30,986 bases of DNA from positions 1 through 30,986 of the forward strand of contig JACPDP010000052.1 in assembly GCA_016183945.1 (NCBI GenBank), read 5' to 3'. The stretch comes from Magnetospirillum sp. GTDB taxonomy: Bacteria; Pseudomonadota; Alphaproteobacteria; Rhodospirillales; Magnetospirillaceae. The translations under genes were made by a program, and so were the position numbers. Each line of letters starts with the position of its first letter. Positions within the stretch are counted from its first letter, which is position 1. Of this stretch, positions 15,146 through 23,541 are shown piece after piece. The notes under the pieces were generated by a model. It searched no databases, was not told the origin of the DNA, and worked only from the letters and a program-made list of their open reading frames with translations.

Positions 15146-16462
15146 TCAAACGCCGCGGTCGTCTCGCAGGGGAGTCCCCGCAATTCGCACCTCCACCGAA
15201 AATACCGAGCCGCGGCCGAGGCGGGAGCGGACGCCGATCCTGTGACCCAGCAGCCGGGCGGTCTTGACGACAATGGCGAGACCCAGCCCCACTCCCTTCA
15301 CCTCGGCACGGTCGGGGTGGTCGAGCTGGTAGAAGTCCTCGAAAATATTGTCCAACTGGTCGGCCGGAATACCGCGACCGGTGTCCCACACCTCCACCAC
15401 CACCCGGTCGCCGCGGCGGCGGCAGGCCAGCAGAATGCCGCCCGTTTCGGTATAGCGAATGGCGTTGACCATCAAATTGCGCAGGACGCGCATCAGCAGC
15501 ACCGGATCGCTCAGCACCACAACCTCCAGTCCGCGCAGGCGCAACGACAGCCTCTTGGCCACTGCCACCGGACGGCATTCCTCCGCCAACTCGGTGAGCA
15601 GCGGCGCCAGCGCCACCGTCTCCACCGCCGGAATGACCACTCCGGCTTCCAGGCGAGAGATTTCCATCAGGGCGTTCAGCAATCGCTCGGCACCGTCATA
15701 GGCGTTCAAGGCGTGGCCGAGGGCGATACGGCCGACGCCGGTGGCCGGCACATGCGCCGACAATATGTCGAGGAACAGGCGCAGCGCCTGGAAGGGCTGG
15801 CGCAGATCGTGGCTGGCGGCGGCCAGGAAGGTGGTCTTGGCGCGGTTGGCACTCTCGGCCTGAGCCTTGGCAAGCTCCAGTTCGCCCTGGATGCGGCAGC
15901 GCCAGGCCATCTCGCGGGTCAGTGCATTCCGCTGGATGGCCAGCACGATCAACGTCGTCAACAGCAGGGCCATGGCCGCCGCCACCGCTGAGCCGGCGCG
16001 GTAGGTCATGCACATCAGGTTCTCGGTGAACAGGTAGCCCCGCGCATCCGGCCATTGGTCGACGATGCTGGTGGCCCCCCCCACTCGCTTTCCCGACGCA
16101 TCGGCCGCTTTGCCGCCGGCCTCGCCCCACGAGACGTAAGAAAATGAACGATGAAGGGTGGGCTGGTTGAACTCCCACTCGGCCTCACGCTCGGGGGTGT
16201 GGCCGAACTGCGGCAGGCCGTCGCCTGCCTGCACCCGGGCCTGGGCCTTGGGCCAACTGATGTCGACCGGGCGGCCGGGGACGCGGCCGATGGCCCTGGC
16301 CAGGTCGAAATCGGCGCCCTTCGGCTCGCCCTCCTTGAGGAATTCGAAGGGCGGCAGGTTGTGGCGGCCGAAGAACACCGGCGGCTCGCCGGCAGCGTGT
16401 GCGCCTACCACCATTAATACGTACAGTATAAGTCCAATCCCAAAACAGTCCCGGGACATCAT
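15146..16462 (-). CDS. Histidine kinase with shortened solute-binding-like sensor
   Basis: A 438-residue sensor kinase without receiver. Signal peptide (to about residue 24), then a periplasmic part of only about 130 residues that starts like a family 3 solute-binding domain (PVFFGRHNLPPFEFLKEGEP, GADFDLARAIGR) but lacks most of the second lobe; one membrane helix about 157-176; coiled linker; dimerisation box with H218 (ASHDLRQPFQAL); HATPase with N333 (NLMVNAIRYTETG), DTGRGI and GVGLGLAIV. BvgS-type sensors normally have about 220 residues in this domain, so a deletion is likely. ATG-ATG at 16462 follows AGG at a fair distance. It is transcribed away from the haem-PAS kinase gene across a 185-base AT-rich region. 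No dedicated regulator lies downstream. Confidence 0.85.
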   Translation of the reverse strand: MMSRDCFGIGLILYVLMVVGAHAAGEPPVFFGRHNLPPFEFLKEGEPKGADFDLARAIGRVPGRPVDISWPKAQARVQAGDGLPQFGHTPEREAEWEFNQPTLHRSFSYVSWGEAGGKAADASGKRVGGATSIVDQWPDARGYLFTENLMCMTYRAGSAVAAAMALLLTTLIVLAIQRNALTREMAWRCRIQGELELAKAQAESANRAKTTFLAAASHDLRQPFQALRLFLDILSAHVPATGVGRIALGHALNAYDGAERLLNALMEISRLEAGVVIPAVETVALAPLLTELAEECRPVAVAKRLSLRLRGLEVVVLSDPVLLMRVLRNLMVNAIRYTETGGILLACRRRGDRVVVEVWDTGRGIPADQLDNIFEDFYQLDHPDRAEVKGVGLGLAIVVKTARLLGHRIGVRSRLGRGSVFSVEVRIAGTPLRDDRGV

Positions 16463-16647
16463 CGCCGCCTGTCACGATTCATTTTCCCGTACTATATTTC
16501 TAAAGTTTGGGGTAACCTAGCACAATTTGCATACCTACTTTTTGCCTATCCCCCCTGGGGCAGGTTCGGCGCTCCCGCATACAACGGGGTTTAATTCGGG
16601 CGCCGATGGCATATTTCGTCATTAATCCCGGTGGAGAGTCTCATACC
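16463..16647. promoter_or_regulatory. Divergent promoter region between two kinase genes
   Basis: Markedly more AT-rich than its surroundings, especially 16480-16560, and placed between the starts of two divergent kinase genes. A TATAGT-like -10 for the leftward gene is visible on the minus strand at about 16490-16495, but no convincing -35, and no FNR-type TTGAT-N4-ATCAA box was found. Promoters are expected here from layout. Confidence 0.45.
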
Positions 16648-19104
16648 ATGGCGGATACAATTATTCTATTAGTTTTATCACTAATTAGTGCAATTTTGGC
16701 GGGCATTCTGCTCACGTTGCGGCGGCGATGGGAGATCAGCCGCGCCGCCGACGAGGCGCGCTTCGATCAGGCCGAGGCACTGGCCGAGGCGGTGCTCGAC
16801 GCCGCCGTCGACGGCATCGTCACCATCGACGAACGGGGCACGGTAAAGTCGTTCAACCATGCCGCCGAGCGTATCTTCGGCTACGCCGCGAGCGAGGTGA
16901 TCGGGCACAACGTCAGCATGCTGATGCCCGATCCCTATCATACCGAGCATGACGGCTACCTGCGCAACTACCTGGCAACCAACCAGCCGCGCATCATCGG
17001 CATCGGCCGCGAAGTCGAGGGCAGACGCCGCGACGGCACCACCTTCCCCATGGAGCTGGCGGTGGGCGAACGCCGGCGGAAGGGGCGGCGCATTTTCGCC
17101 GGAATTGTGCGCGACATCAGCGCACGTCGCCTGACGGAGGAGCGGCTTCGCGCCTCGGAGGCCCGGACGCGGGCCATCCTGGAGGCGGCGGTGGACGGCA
17201 TCGTCACCATCGACGAGCGCGGCATCATCCTGGGCGTCAATACCGCGGTCGAGCGCATCTTCGGCTATGCCGCGGCCGAGATGGTCGGGCGCGACGTCAG
17301 CATGCTGATGCCGGAGCCCTACCGCTCCGCCCACGACGGCTACCTTCACAACTACCTCAACACCGGGCAGGCCCGCATCATCGGCATCGGCCGCGAAGTC
17401 GAGGGTCTGCGCAAGGACGGCTCGGTGTTCCCCATGGATCTGGCGGTGGGCGAAGGCATGCTGGGCGGAGGGCGCATCTTCGCCGGCATCGTGCGCGACA
17501 TCACCGACCGCCGCCTGGTCGAGGAAAAGCTGCGCGCCAGCGAGGAGCGCCTGCGCGCCCTGGTGGATGGGGTGCGGGACTACTCCATCGCCATGCTCGA
17601 CCCGGACGGTCGCATCGTCAGTTGGCCTCCCGGCAGCGAGCGCATCTACGGCTGGAGCGCCGAGGAGGTGGTGGGGTCCTCCACGGCCCGCTTCTTTCCG
17701 CTCGACGCCATCGCCCGCGGCGAGCATGAACTGGCCCTCGCCACCGCCCGCGACACCGGTCGCTACGAAACCGAGGGCTGGCGGCTCCGCAAGGACGGCT
17801 CGCGCTTTTGGGACCATGTCGCGGTCACCGCGCTGTACGACGAGGGCGGCCGGCTGCAGGGCTTCGCCCGCATCTCGCGCGACATGACCGAGCGCAAGCG
17901 GCATGAGGACGACCTCACCCGGGCGCGCGAAGACGCCCTGCGGGCCGCCGAGGTGGCGGAGCAGGCGCGCGGCGAGGCGGAACGGGCCAATATCGCCAAG
18001 ACCAAATTCCTCGCCGCCGCCAGCCACGACCTGCGCCAGCCGGTGCAGGCCATCTTCTTCTTCGCCTCGGTGCTGTCGCACAAGCTGCACGGCCATTCCG
18101 CCCATGCCGTGCTGGAGGATCTGCAGGGCTCGCTGGACGGCCTCAACATCCTGCTGGATTCGCTGCTCGATGTCTCCAAGCTCGACGCCGGGATGGTGGT
18201 GCCCAGGGAGACCGACTTCTCGATCAACGCCATCCTCGACCGCATGTCCGCCGAGTTCGCCGCGCTGGCCCGCGACAAGGGCATCGAGCTGCGCACGGTG
18301 CCGTCCACCGCCATGGTGCGCAGCGACCCGGCGCTCCTGTCGCGCATCGTGCAGAATCTGATGGCCAACGCCGTGCGCTACACCAGCCGCGGCCGTGTCC
18401 TGGTGGGCTGCCGCCGCCGCGGTCAAATGCTGGCGGTGGAGGTATGGGATTCCGGCATCGGCATCCCGGCCGACCGCCTCAAGGACATCTTCGAGGAGTT
18501 CACCCAACTGGGCAACCCCGAGCGCGATCGCAGTCAGGGCCTCGGCCTCGGCCTGGCCATCGTCGAACGCCTTGCCCGCCTGCTGGGGCACCGGATCGCC
18601 GTGCGATCGGAGCCGGGGCGCGGGTCGGTGTTCTCGGTGGAAGTGCCGCGGATCGATGCCCTCGCGGCCACGGCTCCGGCCCGCCGACGCCGAACGCTGG
18701 CGGCGCCGGGCGCTGGCCGGCTGGTGGTGATCATCGACGACGAGCCGGTCGTGCTGAAGGGTCTCTCCATGGTGCTGAAGAACTGGGGCTACGAGGTGAT
18801 CGCCGCCGGCTCCGAGGCCGAGGCCATGGACAAGCTGGCGGGGCAGGACAAGGCGCCCAGCATGATCCTGGCCGACTACCGTCTGCGCGAAGGCCACACC
18901 GGCACCGAGGCGGTAGCCCATATCCGCGACCGCTTCCAAAGCGCCATCCCCAGCATCCTGATCACCGGCGATTCGGCACCGGAACGCCTGCGCGAAGCCG
19001 AAGCCAGCGGCCTCGCCATCCTGCATAAGCCGGTGCAGCCGCCCGAACTGCGCGAAATGCTGCGCGACACCTTGGACAACCCCGATCTGCGGCAGATGCA
19101 CTAG
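16648..19104 (+). CDS. Hybrid histidine kinase with two FixL-type haem PAS domains
   Basis: An 818-residue protein, probably an oxygen or redox sensor. The start ATG 16648 is chosen because GGTGGAGAG lies 9 bases upstream. One membrane helix (about 4-25), then PAS1 (about 45-160) and PAS2 (about 175-290), both closely FixL-like. PAS1 has H101 (TEHDGYL) and R121 (RIIGIGR); PAS2 has H229 (SAHDGYL) and R249. In each the His-to-Arg spacing is 20, as between H200 (haem ligand) and R220 (distal arginine) of Bradyrhizobium FixL. PAS3 (about 300-415) lacks these. Then a coiled linker, H460 (ASHDLRQPVQAI), HATPase with N574 (NLMANAVRYTSRG) and GLGLGLAIV, and a receiver with D743 and K794. The receiver differs from classical FixL, which signals to a separate FixJ; none is present here. 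Haem binding is inferred. Confidence 0.92.
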   Translation: MADTIILLVLSLISAILAGILLTLRRRWEISRAADEARFDQAEALAEAVLDAAVDGIVTIDERGTVKSFNHAAERIFGYAASEVIGHNVSMLMPDPYHTEHDGYLRNYLATNQPRIIGIGREVEGRRRDGTTFPMELAVGERRRKGRRIFAGIVRDISARRLTEERLRASEARTRAILEAAVDGIVTIDERGIILGVNTAVERIFGYAAAEMVGRDVSMLMPEPYRSAHDGYLHNYLNTGQARIIGIGREVEGLRKDGSVFPMDLAVGEGMLGGGRIFAGIVRDITDRRLVEEKLRASEERLRALVDGVRDYSIAMLDPDGRIVSWPPGSERIYGWSAEEVVGSSTARFFPLDAIARGEHELALATARDTGRYETEGWRLRKDGSRFWDHVAVTALYDEGGRLQGFARISRDMTERKRHEDDLTRAREDALRAAEVAEQARGEAERANIAKTKFLAAASHDLRQPVQAIFFFASVLSHKLHGHSAHAVLEDLQGSLDGLNILLDSLLDVSKLDAGMVVPRETDFSINAILDRMSAEFAALARDKGIELRTVPSTAMVRSDPALLSRIVQNLMANAVRYTSRGRVLVGCRRRGQMLAVEVWDSGIGIPADRLKDIFEEFTQLGNPERDRSQGLGLGLAIVERLARLLGHRIAVRSEPGRGSVFSVEVPRIDALAATAPARRRRTLAAPGAGRLVVIIDDEPVVLKGLSMVLKNWGYEVIAAGSEAEAMDKLAGQDKAPSMILADYRLREGHTGTEAVAHIRDRFQSAIPSILITGDSAPERLREAEASGLAILHKPVQPPELREMLRDTLDNPDLRQMH

Positions 19105-19187
19105 AGTCCCCTCCTCCGGCGGGGAGAGGGAATCGTCTTTCCCCCTTCGGCTGGCCTTCTTGCCCCGATGGCGTTATCGTTCGGCCG

Positions 19188-20861
19188 ATGCGCGCCCTCG
19201 TCCTCGCCTTGCTGCTGCTGCTGCGGCCCTTGTCCGCCTTCGCCGGTCTCGACGAAGGACTGGCGGCCTATCAACGACGCGACTGGGTGGTTGCCGCGCG
19301 CGAATTGGCGCCTCCCGCCGCCGAGCGCAACCCCGCGGCCCAGGCGCGGCTCGGCCACATCAGGCTGCTGGGGTTGGGTGCCGCCAAGAACGAGGCCGAG
19401 GGTCTGGCGCTGCTCACCGCCGCCGCCACTGCCGGCAATGCCGTCGGCCAGTTCTGGCTGGCCAATGCCTATCTGGCGGGCTGGGGCCTGCCCCGCGACA
19501 TGGCGGTGGCGGTGCAGTGGCTGACCAAGGCGGCCGACCAGGGTCTGCCCAACGCGCAGGTCAGCCTGGGCGACCTCAAGATGCGTGGCTTCGGGATGGA
19601 GAAGGACGAAGCCGGCGCCAACGCCCTGTTCCAGCGCGCCTTCGACGCCGGCATGGTCGAGGCCGGCAGCAATCTCGCCGCCTCCTACTGGAACGCACGC
19701 GGTGTCGCCCAGGACCGCACCCGGGCGGTCGCCTATGCCCGCCCGGCCGCCGAGGCCGGCTGGCCGGCGGCGCAGAAGCTGCTGGGCGTCGCCTATTGGC
19801 AGGGCGAGGGATTCAGTCGCGACCAGCAGCAGGGGGTCATGTGGTTCCGCAAGGCCGCCGAGCGGGGCGAACCCGGCTCGGCCCACAATCTCGGGCTGGC
19901 CTATGGCGGCGGCGTCGGCGTCGCCAGGGACCCGGCGCTGGCCTATTTCTGGCACCTGCAGGCGGCCCATCGCGCCCCGCCGGCCGACCGCTCGCGTTTC
20001 GAGAAGGCACGCGATGCGGCCGCCGCCAAATTGCCCATCGACGAAGCCGCCAAAATCCGCTACCGCCTCGCCAGTTGGTCGCCGCTGCCGCCGGGGACCC
20101 CGGCCAGCGTCGAGGCGGCGCCGCCCATCCCGGCCGCCCAGCCGCTGCCGCCCCAGCCCGGCGACAGGCCGGGGATCACCCCCGCCCCTGCCCCGCCGCA
20201 GGCCGCCGTGCCGCCGCCACCGCCCAAATTCAGCGCGGGCTCGGGAATGCTGGTGTCGCGCGACGGTGCCGTGCTGACCAACCACCACGTCATCGACAAG
20301 TGCCGCAACCTTCGCGTCCAGACCGCCGACACCGCCTGGCGGGCGGCCAACATCCTGGCGCAGGACGCCGTCAACGATCTGGCGCTGCTGAAAACCGCCT
20401 TCCGGCCGGCCGATGTGGCCCGCTTCCGCGAGGACCAGCCGCTGCGTTCGGGCGACCAGGTGGTGGTGGTGGGCTTTCCGCTGTCCAACATCCTGTCCCG
20501 CGAGGCCAACGTCACCGCGGGCGTGGTCAGCGCCATGGCCGGTATCCGCGGCGACAAACGCTTCTACCAGCTCACCGCGCCGGTCCAGAAGGGCAACTCG
20601 GGCGGGCCGCTGGCGGACATGAGCGGCAACGTGGTCGGCATCGTGTCCTCCAAGCTCAACGCCATGACCGTCGCCGACCGGACCGGCGACCTGCCGCAGA
20701 ACATCAACTTCGCCATCAAGGCCGAACTGGCGCGCAAATTCATGCAGGACAACGCCGTCGCCTTCGAGACCGCCCCCTCGCCCACCAACCTCTCCGCCGC
20801 CGATGTGGGCGAGCGGATCAAGAAGGTGACGGTGTTCGTCGAGTGCGAGGTGGCGCGGTAG
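19188..20861 (+). CDS. Secreted Sel1-repeat/trypsin-like serine protease
   Basis: A 557-residue protein. Signal peptide (about 1-19, ending SAFAG), then about seven Sel1-type helical repeats between residues 30 and 260 (e.g. AQARLGHIRLLGLGAAKNEA, AHNLGLAYGGGVGVARDPAL), a Pro/Ala-rich linker about 300-347, and a trypsin-fold protease domain about 348-525. The catalytic triad is visible: H367 (TNHHVID), D397 (NDLALL) and S471 (GNSGGPL), with QKGNSGGPLADMSGNVVGIV as in DegP/HtrA-type enzymes but no PDZ domain. C372 and C553 may pair. It probably acts in the periplasm, with the repeats binding partner proteins. The gene stands alone, convergent with the chemoreceptor gene. Confidence 0.88.
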   Translation: MRALVLALLLLLRPLSAFAGLDEGLAAYQRRDWVVAARELAPPAAERNPAAQARLGHIRLLGLGAAKNEAEGLALLTAAATAGNAVGQFWLANAYLAGWGLPRDMAVAVQWLTKAADQGLPNAQVSLGDLKMRGFGMEKDEAGANALFQRAFDAGMVEAGSNLAASYWNARGVAQDRTRAVAYARPAAEAGWPAAQKLLGVAYWQGEGFSRDQQQGVMWFRKAAERGEPGSAHNLGLAYGGGVGVARDPALAYFWHLQAAHRAPPADRSRFEKARDAAAAKLPIDEAAKIRYRLASWSPLPPGTPASVEAAPPIPAAQPLPPQPGDRPGITPAPAPPQAAVPPPPPKFSAGSGMLVSRDGAVLTNHHVIDKCRNLRVQTADTAWRAANILAQDAVNDLALLKTAFRPADVARFREDQPLRSGDQVVVVGFPLSNILSREANVTAGVVSAMAGIRGDKRFYQLTAPVQKGNSGGPLADMSGNVVGIVSSKLNAMTVADRTGDLPQNINFAIKAELARKFMQDNAVAFETAPSPTNLSAADVGERIKKVTVFVECEVAR

Positions 20862-20917
20862 GGGGCTCCCCATAGGGGGAGGAAAAGTTAGCCTAGCGCC
20901 TATGGGTGGCTCCCCCC
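20862..20917. terminator. Inverted repeat between convergent genes
   Basis: CCCCATAGG (20868-20876) pairs with CCTATGGG (20899-20906), and the outer GGGGGCT and GGCTCCCCC can extend the stem imperfectly. It fills the whole gap between the protease stop and the chemoreceptor stop, so a two-way terminator is likely. The right half, AGTTAGCCTAGCGCCTATGG, resembles the flank of the palindromic element at 14236-14254. Confidence 0.5.
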
Positions 20918-22465
20918 TTACTCCGCCGGGCGCAGGGATTCCAGCAGGGGGCTGATCCGCCCTTGCGTGCCGGCATCGAGGAGGAACTGCAGGCGGGTGC
21001 TGCCCGAGTTGTGGCTGACCACGCGGCCCTTGATGCCCGCCGCAGTGCCGATGGTCACGGTGAAGGACTGGCCGGGATGGGCTGCCACCTCGCGGTCGAG
21101 CGCCGCCCCACCCAGCGAGATGTCCTTGACCACACAGGCCAGGGTCCGCCCATCCATCACCAATTGCGCCGGCAGGTCGCAGCCCAGCCGCTCGAAGCGG
21201 CGGCGATTGGCGACGTCGCGGATGGCGGCGAGGAAGTTCTCGACCTCGGTGGACAGCTCGGTGGACTGTTGCGACAGCGCGCCGGCCGCCTGCAGCACGT
21301 CCTCGGCGGCCAGGCCGGTGGTGCCGGCCGCCTCGCTGACCGAGGTCATGCCGTCGGTGACCTGCCGGGTCTCGCCCGCCGCCTCGTTGACGTTGCGGGC
21401 GATGTGGCCGGTGGCGAAGCCCTGCTGTTCCACCGCCGAGGCGATGGCGGCCGAGTAGTCGTGGATGGCCTCGATGGTTTGGCTGACCGCGGCGATGGCG
21501 TTCACCGCGTCGCCGGTGGCCCCCTGCACCGCGGCGATTTGCGCCGTAATGTCCTCGGTGGCCTTGGCGGTCTGCGTGGCCAGGCTCTTCACCTCGCCCG
21601 CCACCACGGCAAAGCCCTTGCCCATTTCGCCGGCGCGGGCGGCCTCGATGGTGGCGTTGAGCGCCAGCAGATTGGTCTGACTGGCGATATCGTTGATCAG
21701 CTGCACCACCAGGCCGATCTTCTGTGCCGCCTGCGACAGGCCGACCACGATGCCGTTGGCACGACGGGCCTCGGCCACCGCCGAATCGGCCAGGTCCGAG
21801 GACTTGCCCACCTGATCGCGGATCTCGGCCGCCGAATGCGACAGCTCCTCGGCGGCGGCGGCGACCCCGTCGACATTGCCGGCGGCTCGGGCCGCGGCAT
21901 CGGAAACCTGCGAGGAACGACGGGTGGTGTCCTGCGCCGTCGCCACCATGGACTGGGCGGTGTTCCGCATGTCCTGCGCCGCCGACGCCACCATCTCCAG
22001 CACGCCGCCGACCGATTCGTTGAAGTCGTTGGTCAGGCGCTCGATGGCCCCTTGGCGGCGGTTCCGCAACTCCACCTCGATGCGCTCCGCCTCCTCCATC
22101 TCCTTCATGTGCCGGAGGCTGTGCTGCAATGCCTGCAGGCGCACAGCCATGGCGCCGATCTCATCATCGCGCTCGGCATGGGGCACCTCGACATCGATGC
22201 GGTGCTGGGCAAGCTCCTCCAGCACGCGCCCCAGCGCCGCCAGCGGTCGCGACACCGCATTGACCTGCAGCGCCATCAGCAGCACGGTGCCGCCGACGAT
22301 GGGCACCAGAATCAGCCCGAACATCAGCGCCTTGACGCGAAACTCGTCGGGCGGCAGCACGCCGTGGATAATGAACAGACCGGTGGCCGCCACCACGACG
22401 TACCCCAGCAGGCACATGGCCGCGACGGCCCACAGCTTGGCGCCGATGGTGCGGGGCTTGAGCAT
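20918..22465 (-). CDS. Methyl-accepting chemotaxis protein with C-terminal PilZ domain
   Basis: A 515-residue chemoreceptor. The start ATG 22465 has GAGG 6 bases upstream. Two membrane helices (about 11-32 and 46-68) with only about 13 residues between them, so no periplasmic ligand domain; HAMP about 69-120; signalling helices about 150-410 with the tip sequence [20 protein letters not shown] and [15 protein letters not shown]; then PilZ about 420-505 with the c-di-GMP motifs RRRFER (421-426) and DISLGG (448-453). The tip contacts CheA/CheW; PilZ would let c-di-GMP tune signalling. Without an outside domain it may sense a membrane or cytoplasmic cue. No CheR-tethering pentapeptide at the end. 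Confidence 0.92.
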   Translation of the reverse strand: MLKPRTIGAKLWAVAAMCLLGYVVVAATGLFIIHGVLPPDEFRVKALMFGLILVPIVGGTVLLMALQVNAVSRPLAALGRVLEELAQHRIDVEVPHAERDDEIGAMAVRLQALQHSLRHMKEMEEAERIEVELRNRRQGAIERLTNDFNESVGGVLEMVASAAQDMRNTAQSMVATAQDTTRRSSQVSDAAARAAGNVDGVAAAAEELSHSAAEIRDQVGKSSDLADSAVAEARRANGIVVGLSQAAQKIGLVVQLINDIASQTNLLALNATIEAARAGEMGKGFAVVAGEVKSLATQTAKATEDITAQIAAVQGATGDAVNAIAAVSQTIEAIHDYSAAIASAVEQQGFATGHIARNVNEAAGETRQVTDGMTSVSEAAGTTGLAAEDVLQAAGALSQQSTELSTEVENFLAAIRDVANRRRFERLGCDLPAQLVMDGRTLACVVKDISLGGAALDREVAAHPGQSFTVTIGTAAGIKGRVVSHNSGSTRLQFLLDAGTQGRISPLLESLRPAE

Positions 22466-22473
22466 GGCGGGCC

Positions 22474-22845
22474 TCAGCGCGCTTGGAGGTCGAGCTGCTG
22501 GCCGCCGTCGCGGCTCCGTGTCCTGACCATACGGGGACGGTCGGCGTCGAGGTCGAAGCTGGCCTCGCTCCTGAACGAGCGGCTGGCGCCGTTGCCGGTG
22601 TCCACCAGGGCACCGATGATCGCCACTCCGCCGGTGGCCAGCATCAGGCCGGCATTGCCCCAGATCCACCCGTTGGGGGTGACGTCGAGGGTGTGGACGG
22701 TCGGCTTGTGGCCGGGCGCGACGCAGGTCACCGTAATCGGTGCGGCGGCGGTGGGGATGGAGACACTGGCCGGCGTCTCCACCGTGGCGGCGAAATCGTC
22801 GCCGCGCCCCTTCAGCTCGCGGCATGCCGGACCCCCAAAGCATTA
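22474..22845 (-). pseudogene. 5'-truncated lipoprotein gene
   Basis: The frame encodes about 120 residues that resemble the C-terminal part of a family of small surface lipoproteins with a short glycine-zipper helix: [20 protein letters not shown], then [14 protein letters not shown] and [12 protein letters not shown]. The expected signal peptide and lipobox before '[12 protein letters not shown]' are missing: the frame is closed by TAA at about 22845, and GTG 22782 has no ribosome site. The break lies about 50 bases from the MITE-like element at 22898. The chemoreceptor gene begins 8 bases downstream in the same direction. Confidence 0.55.
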
Positions 22846-22897
22846 GGACGGACAGCCACTATCCCAAAGCGCGGGGAAGGGGGCAAGGAGAATGCCT

Positions 22898-23072
22898 CAG
22901 GGCAATCGGGTGAAGCCTGCGGAAGCGGGCGCCTCGGCCATTGAGGCCGCGCGAAACGGGCCTGGAGCGTAGCGAAAGGCGCATAGCGGGGCGAGCCAAG
23001 CCACCGGAGGTGGCGCCCGGCGCTTGAGGGGCAGAAATAGGGCAGGGCAATCGGCGTCACCCGATTGCCCTG
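22898..23072. mobile_element. MITE-like element, 175 bp, with target duplication
   Basis: Perfect 16-base terminal inverted repeats, CAGGGCAATCGGGTGA at 22898-22913 and its complement at 23057-23072, flanked on both sides by AGAATGCCT (22889-22897 and 23073-23081), a 9-base direct repeat (10 if the shared G is counted). No coding capacity. Near the right end a further CAGGGCAATCGG copy (23043-23054) makes a perfect 12-base hairpin with the terminus. The insertion site overlaps the coq10 stop: the duplicated bases supply the AG of its TAG. The parent transposon is not in the window. Confidence 0.75.
23043..23072 (-). terminator. Hairpin after coq10, inside the MITE
   Basis: A perfect 12-base stem, CAGGGCAATCGG with its complement, and a 6-base loop, starting 8 bases after the coq10 stop in the leftward direction and followed by CCCTATTTCTG. 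It is well placed to end the pdh-lip operon transcript, though it came with the mobile element. T tract weak. Confidence 0.5.
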
Positions 23073-23079
23073 AGAATGC

Positions 23080-23538
23080 CTATGTCGGCCGCACGACCAA
23101 CCGCCCGTCGGGGCCATAAAGCTGCCGCGCCCGCTTTTCGAACGCGGCGACCATCAGGCGGACGGCCTCGTTGAACAGGGCGCCGATCAGCTTCTGCAAC
23201 AACTTGGAGCGGAACTCGAAATCGACGTAGAAGTCGATATCGGTGCCGCCGTCGGGTGCCGCCTCGAACACCCAGTGGTTGTCCAGGTGGTGAAAGGGCC
23301 CTTCGGTGTAGATGACGTCGACGCGGCCCTCGCCCAGCGTCACCTTCGAGGTGAAGCGCTCCCGCACCATCTTGAAGCCGATCACCAGGTCGGCGAAGAA
23401 CACAGGCCCCTCGCGCCGGCGGATACGCGCCGCCAGGCACCAGGGCAGGAATTCCGGGTAGCGCTCGACATCGGCCACCAGGTCGTAGAGTTGCTGCGGC
23501 GTATAGGGCAGGCGGCGGCGCTCGGCGTGAGTCGGCAT
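23080..23538 (-). CDS. Coq10/RatA family SRPBCC protein
   Basis: A 152-residue START-like protein of the Coq10 family, which binds ubiquinone in a hydrophobic pocket and supports respiration; RatA-type toxins share the fold. Typical motifs: LPYTPQQLYDLVADVERYPE, FLPWC, LVIGFKMVRERFTSKV, GPFHHLDNHWVF and DFYVDFEFRSKLLQKLIGAL. The gene follows lipA by 3 bases, the common alphaproteobacterial arrangement, and is the last gene of the operon. The stop overlaps the MITE target duplication but is intact. Confidence 0.88.
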   Translation of the reverse strand: MPTHAERRRLPYTPQQLYDLVADVERYPEFLPWCLAARIRRREGPVFFADLVIGFKMVRERFTSKVTLGEGRVDVIYTEGPFHHLDNHWVFEAAPDGGTDIDFYVDFEFRSKLLQKLIGALFNEAVRLMVAAFEKRARQLYGPDGRLVVRPT

Positions 23539-23541
23539 GGG

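Noticed and set aside
16463..16647. FNR or FixK box in front of the haem-PAS kinase
   Set aside because: No TTGAT-N4-ATCAA-like site could be found on either strand.
16681..19101. 806-codon open frame antisense to the haem-PAS kinase
   Set aside because: Shadow frame with no recognisable domain, wholly covered by a well-supported gene.
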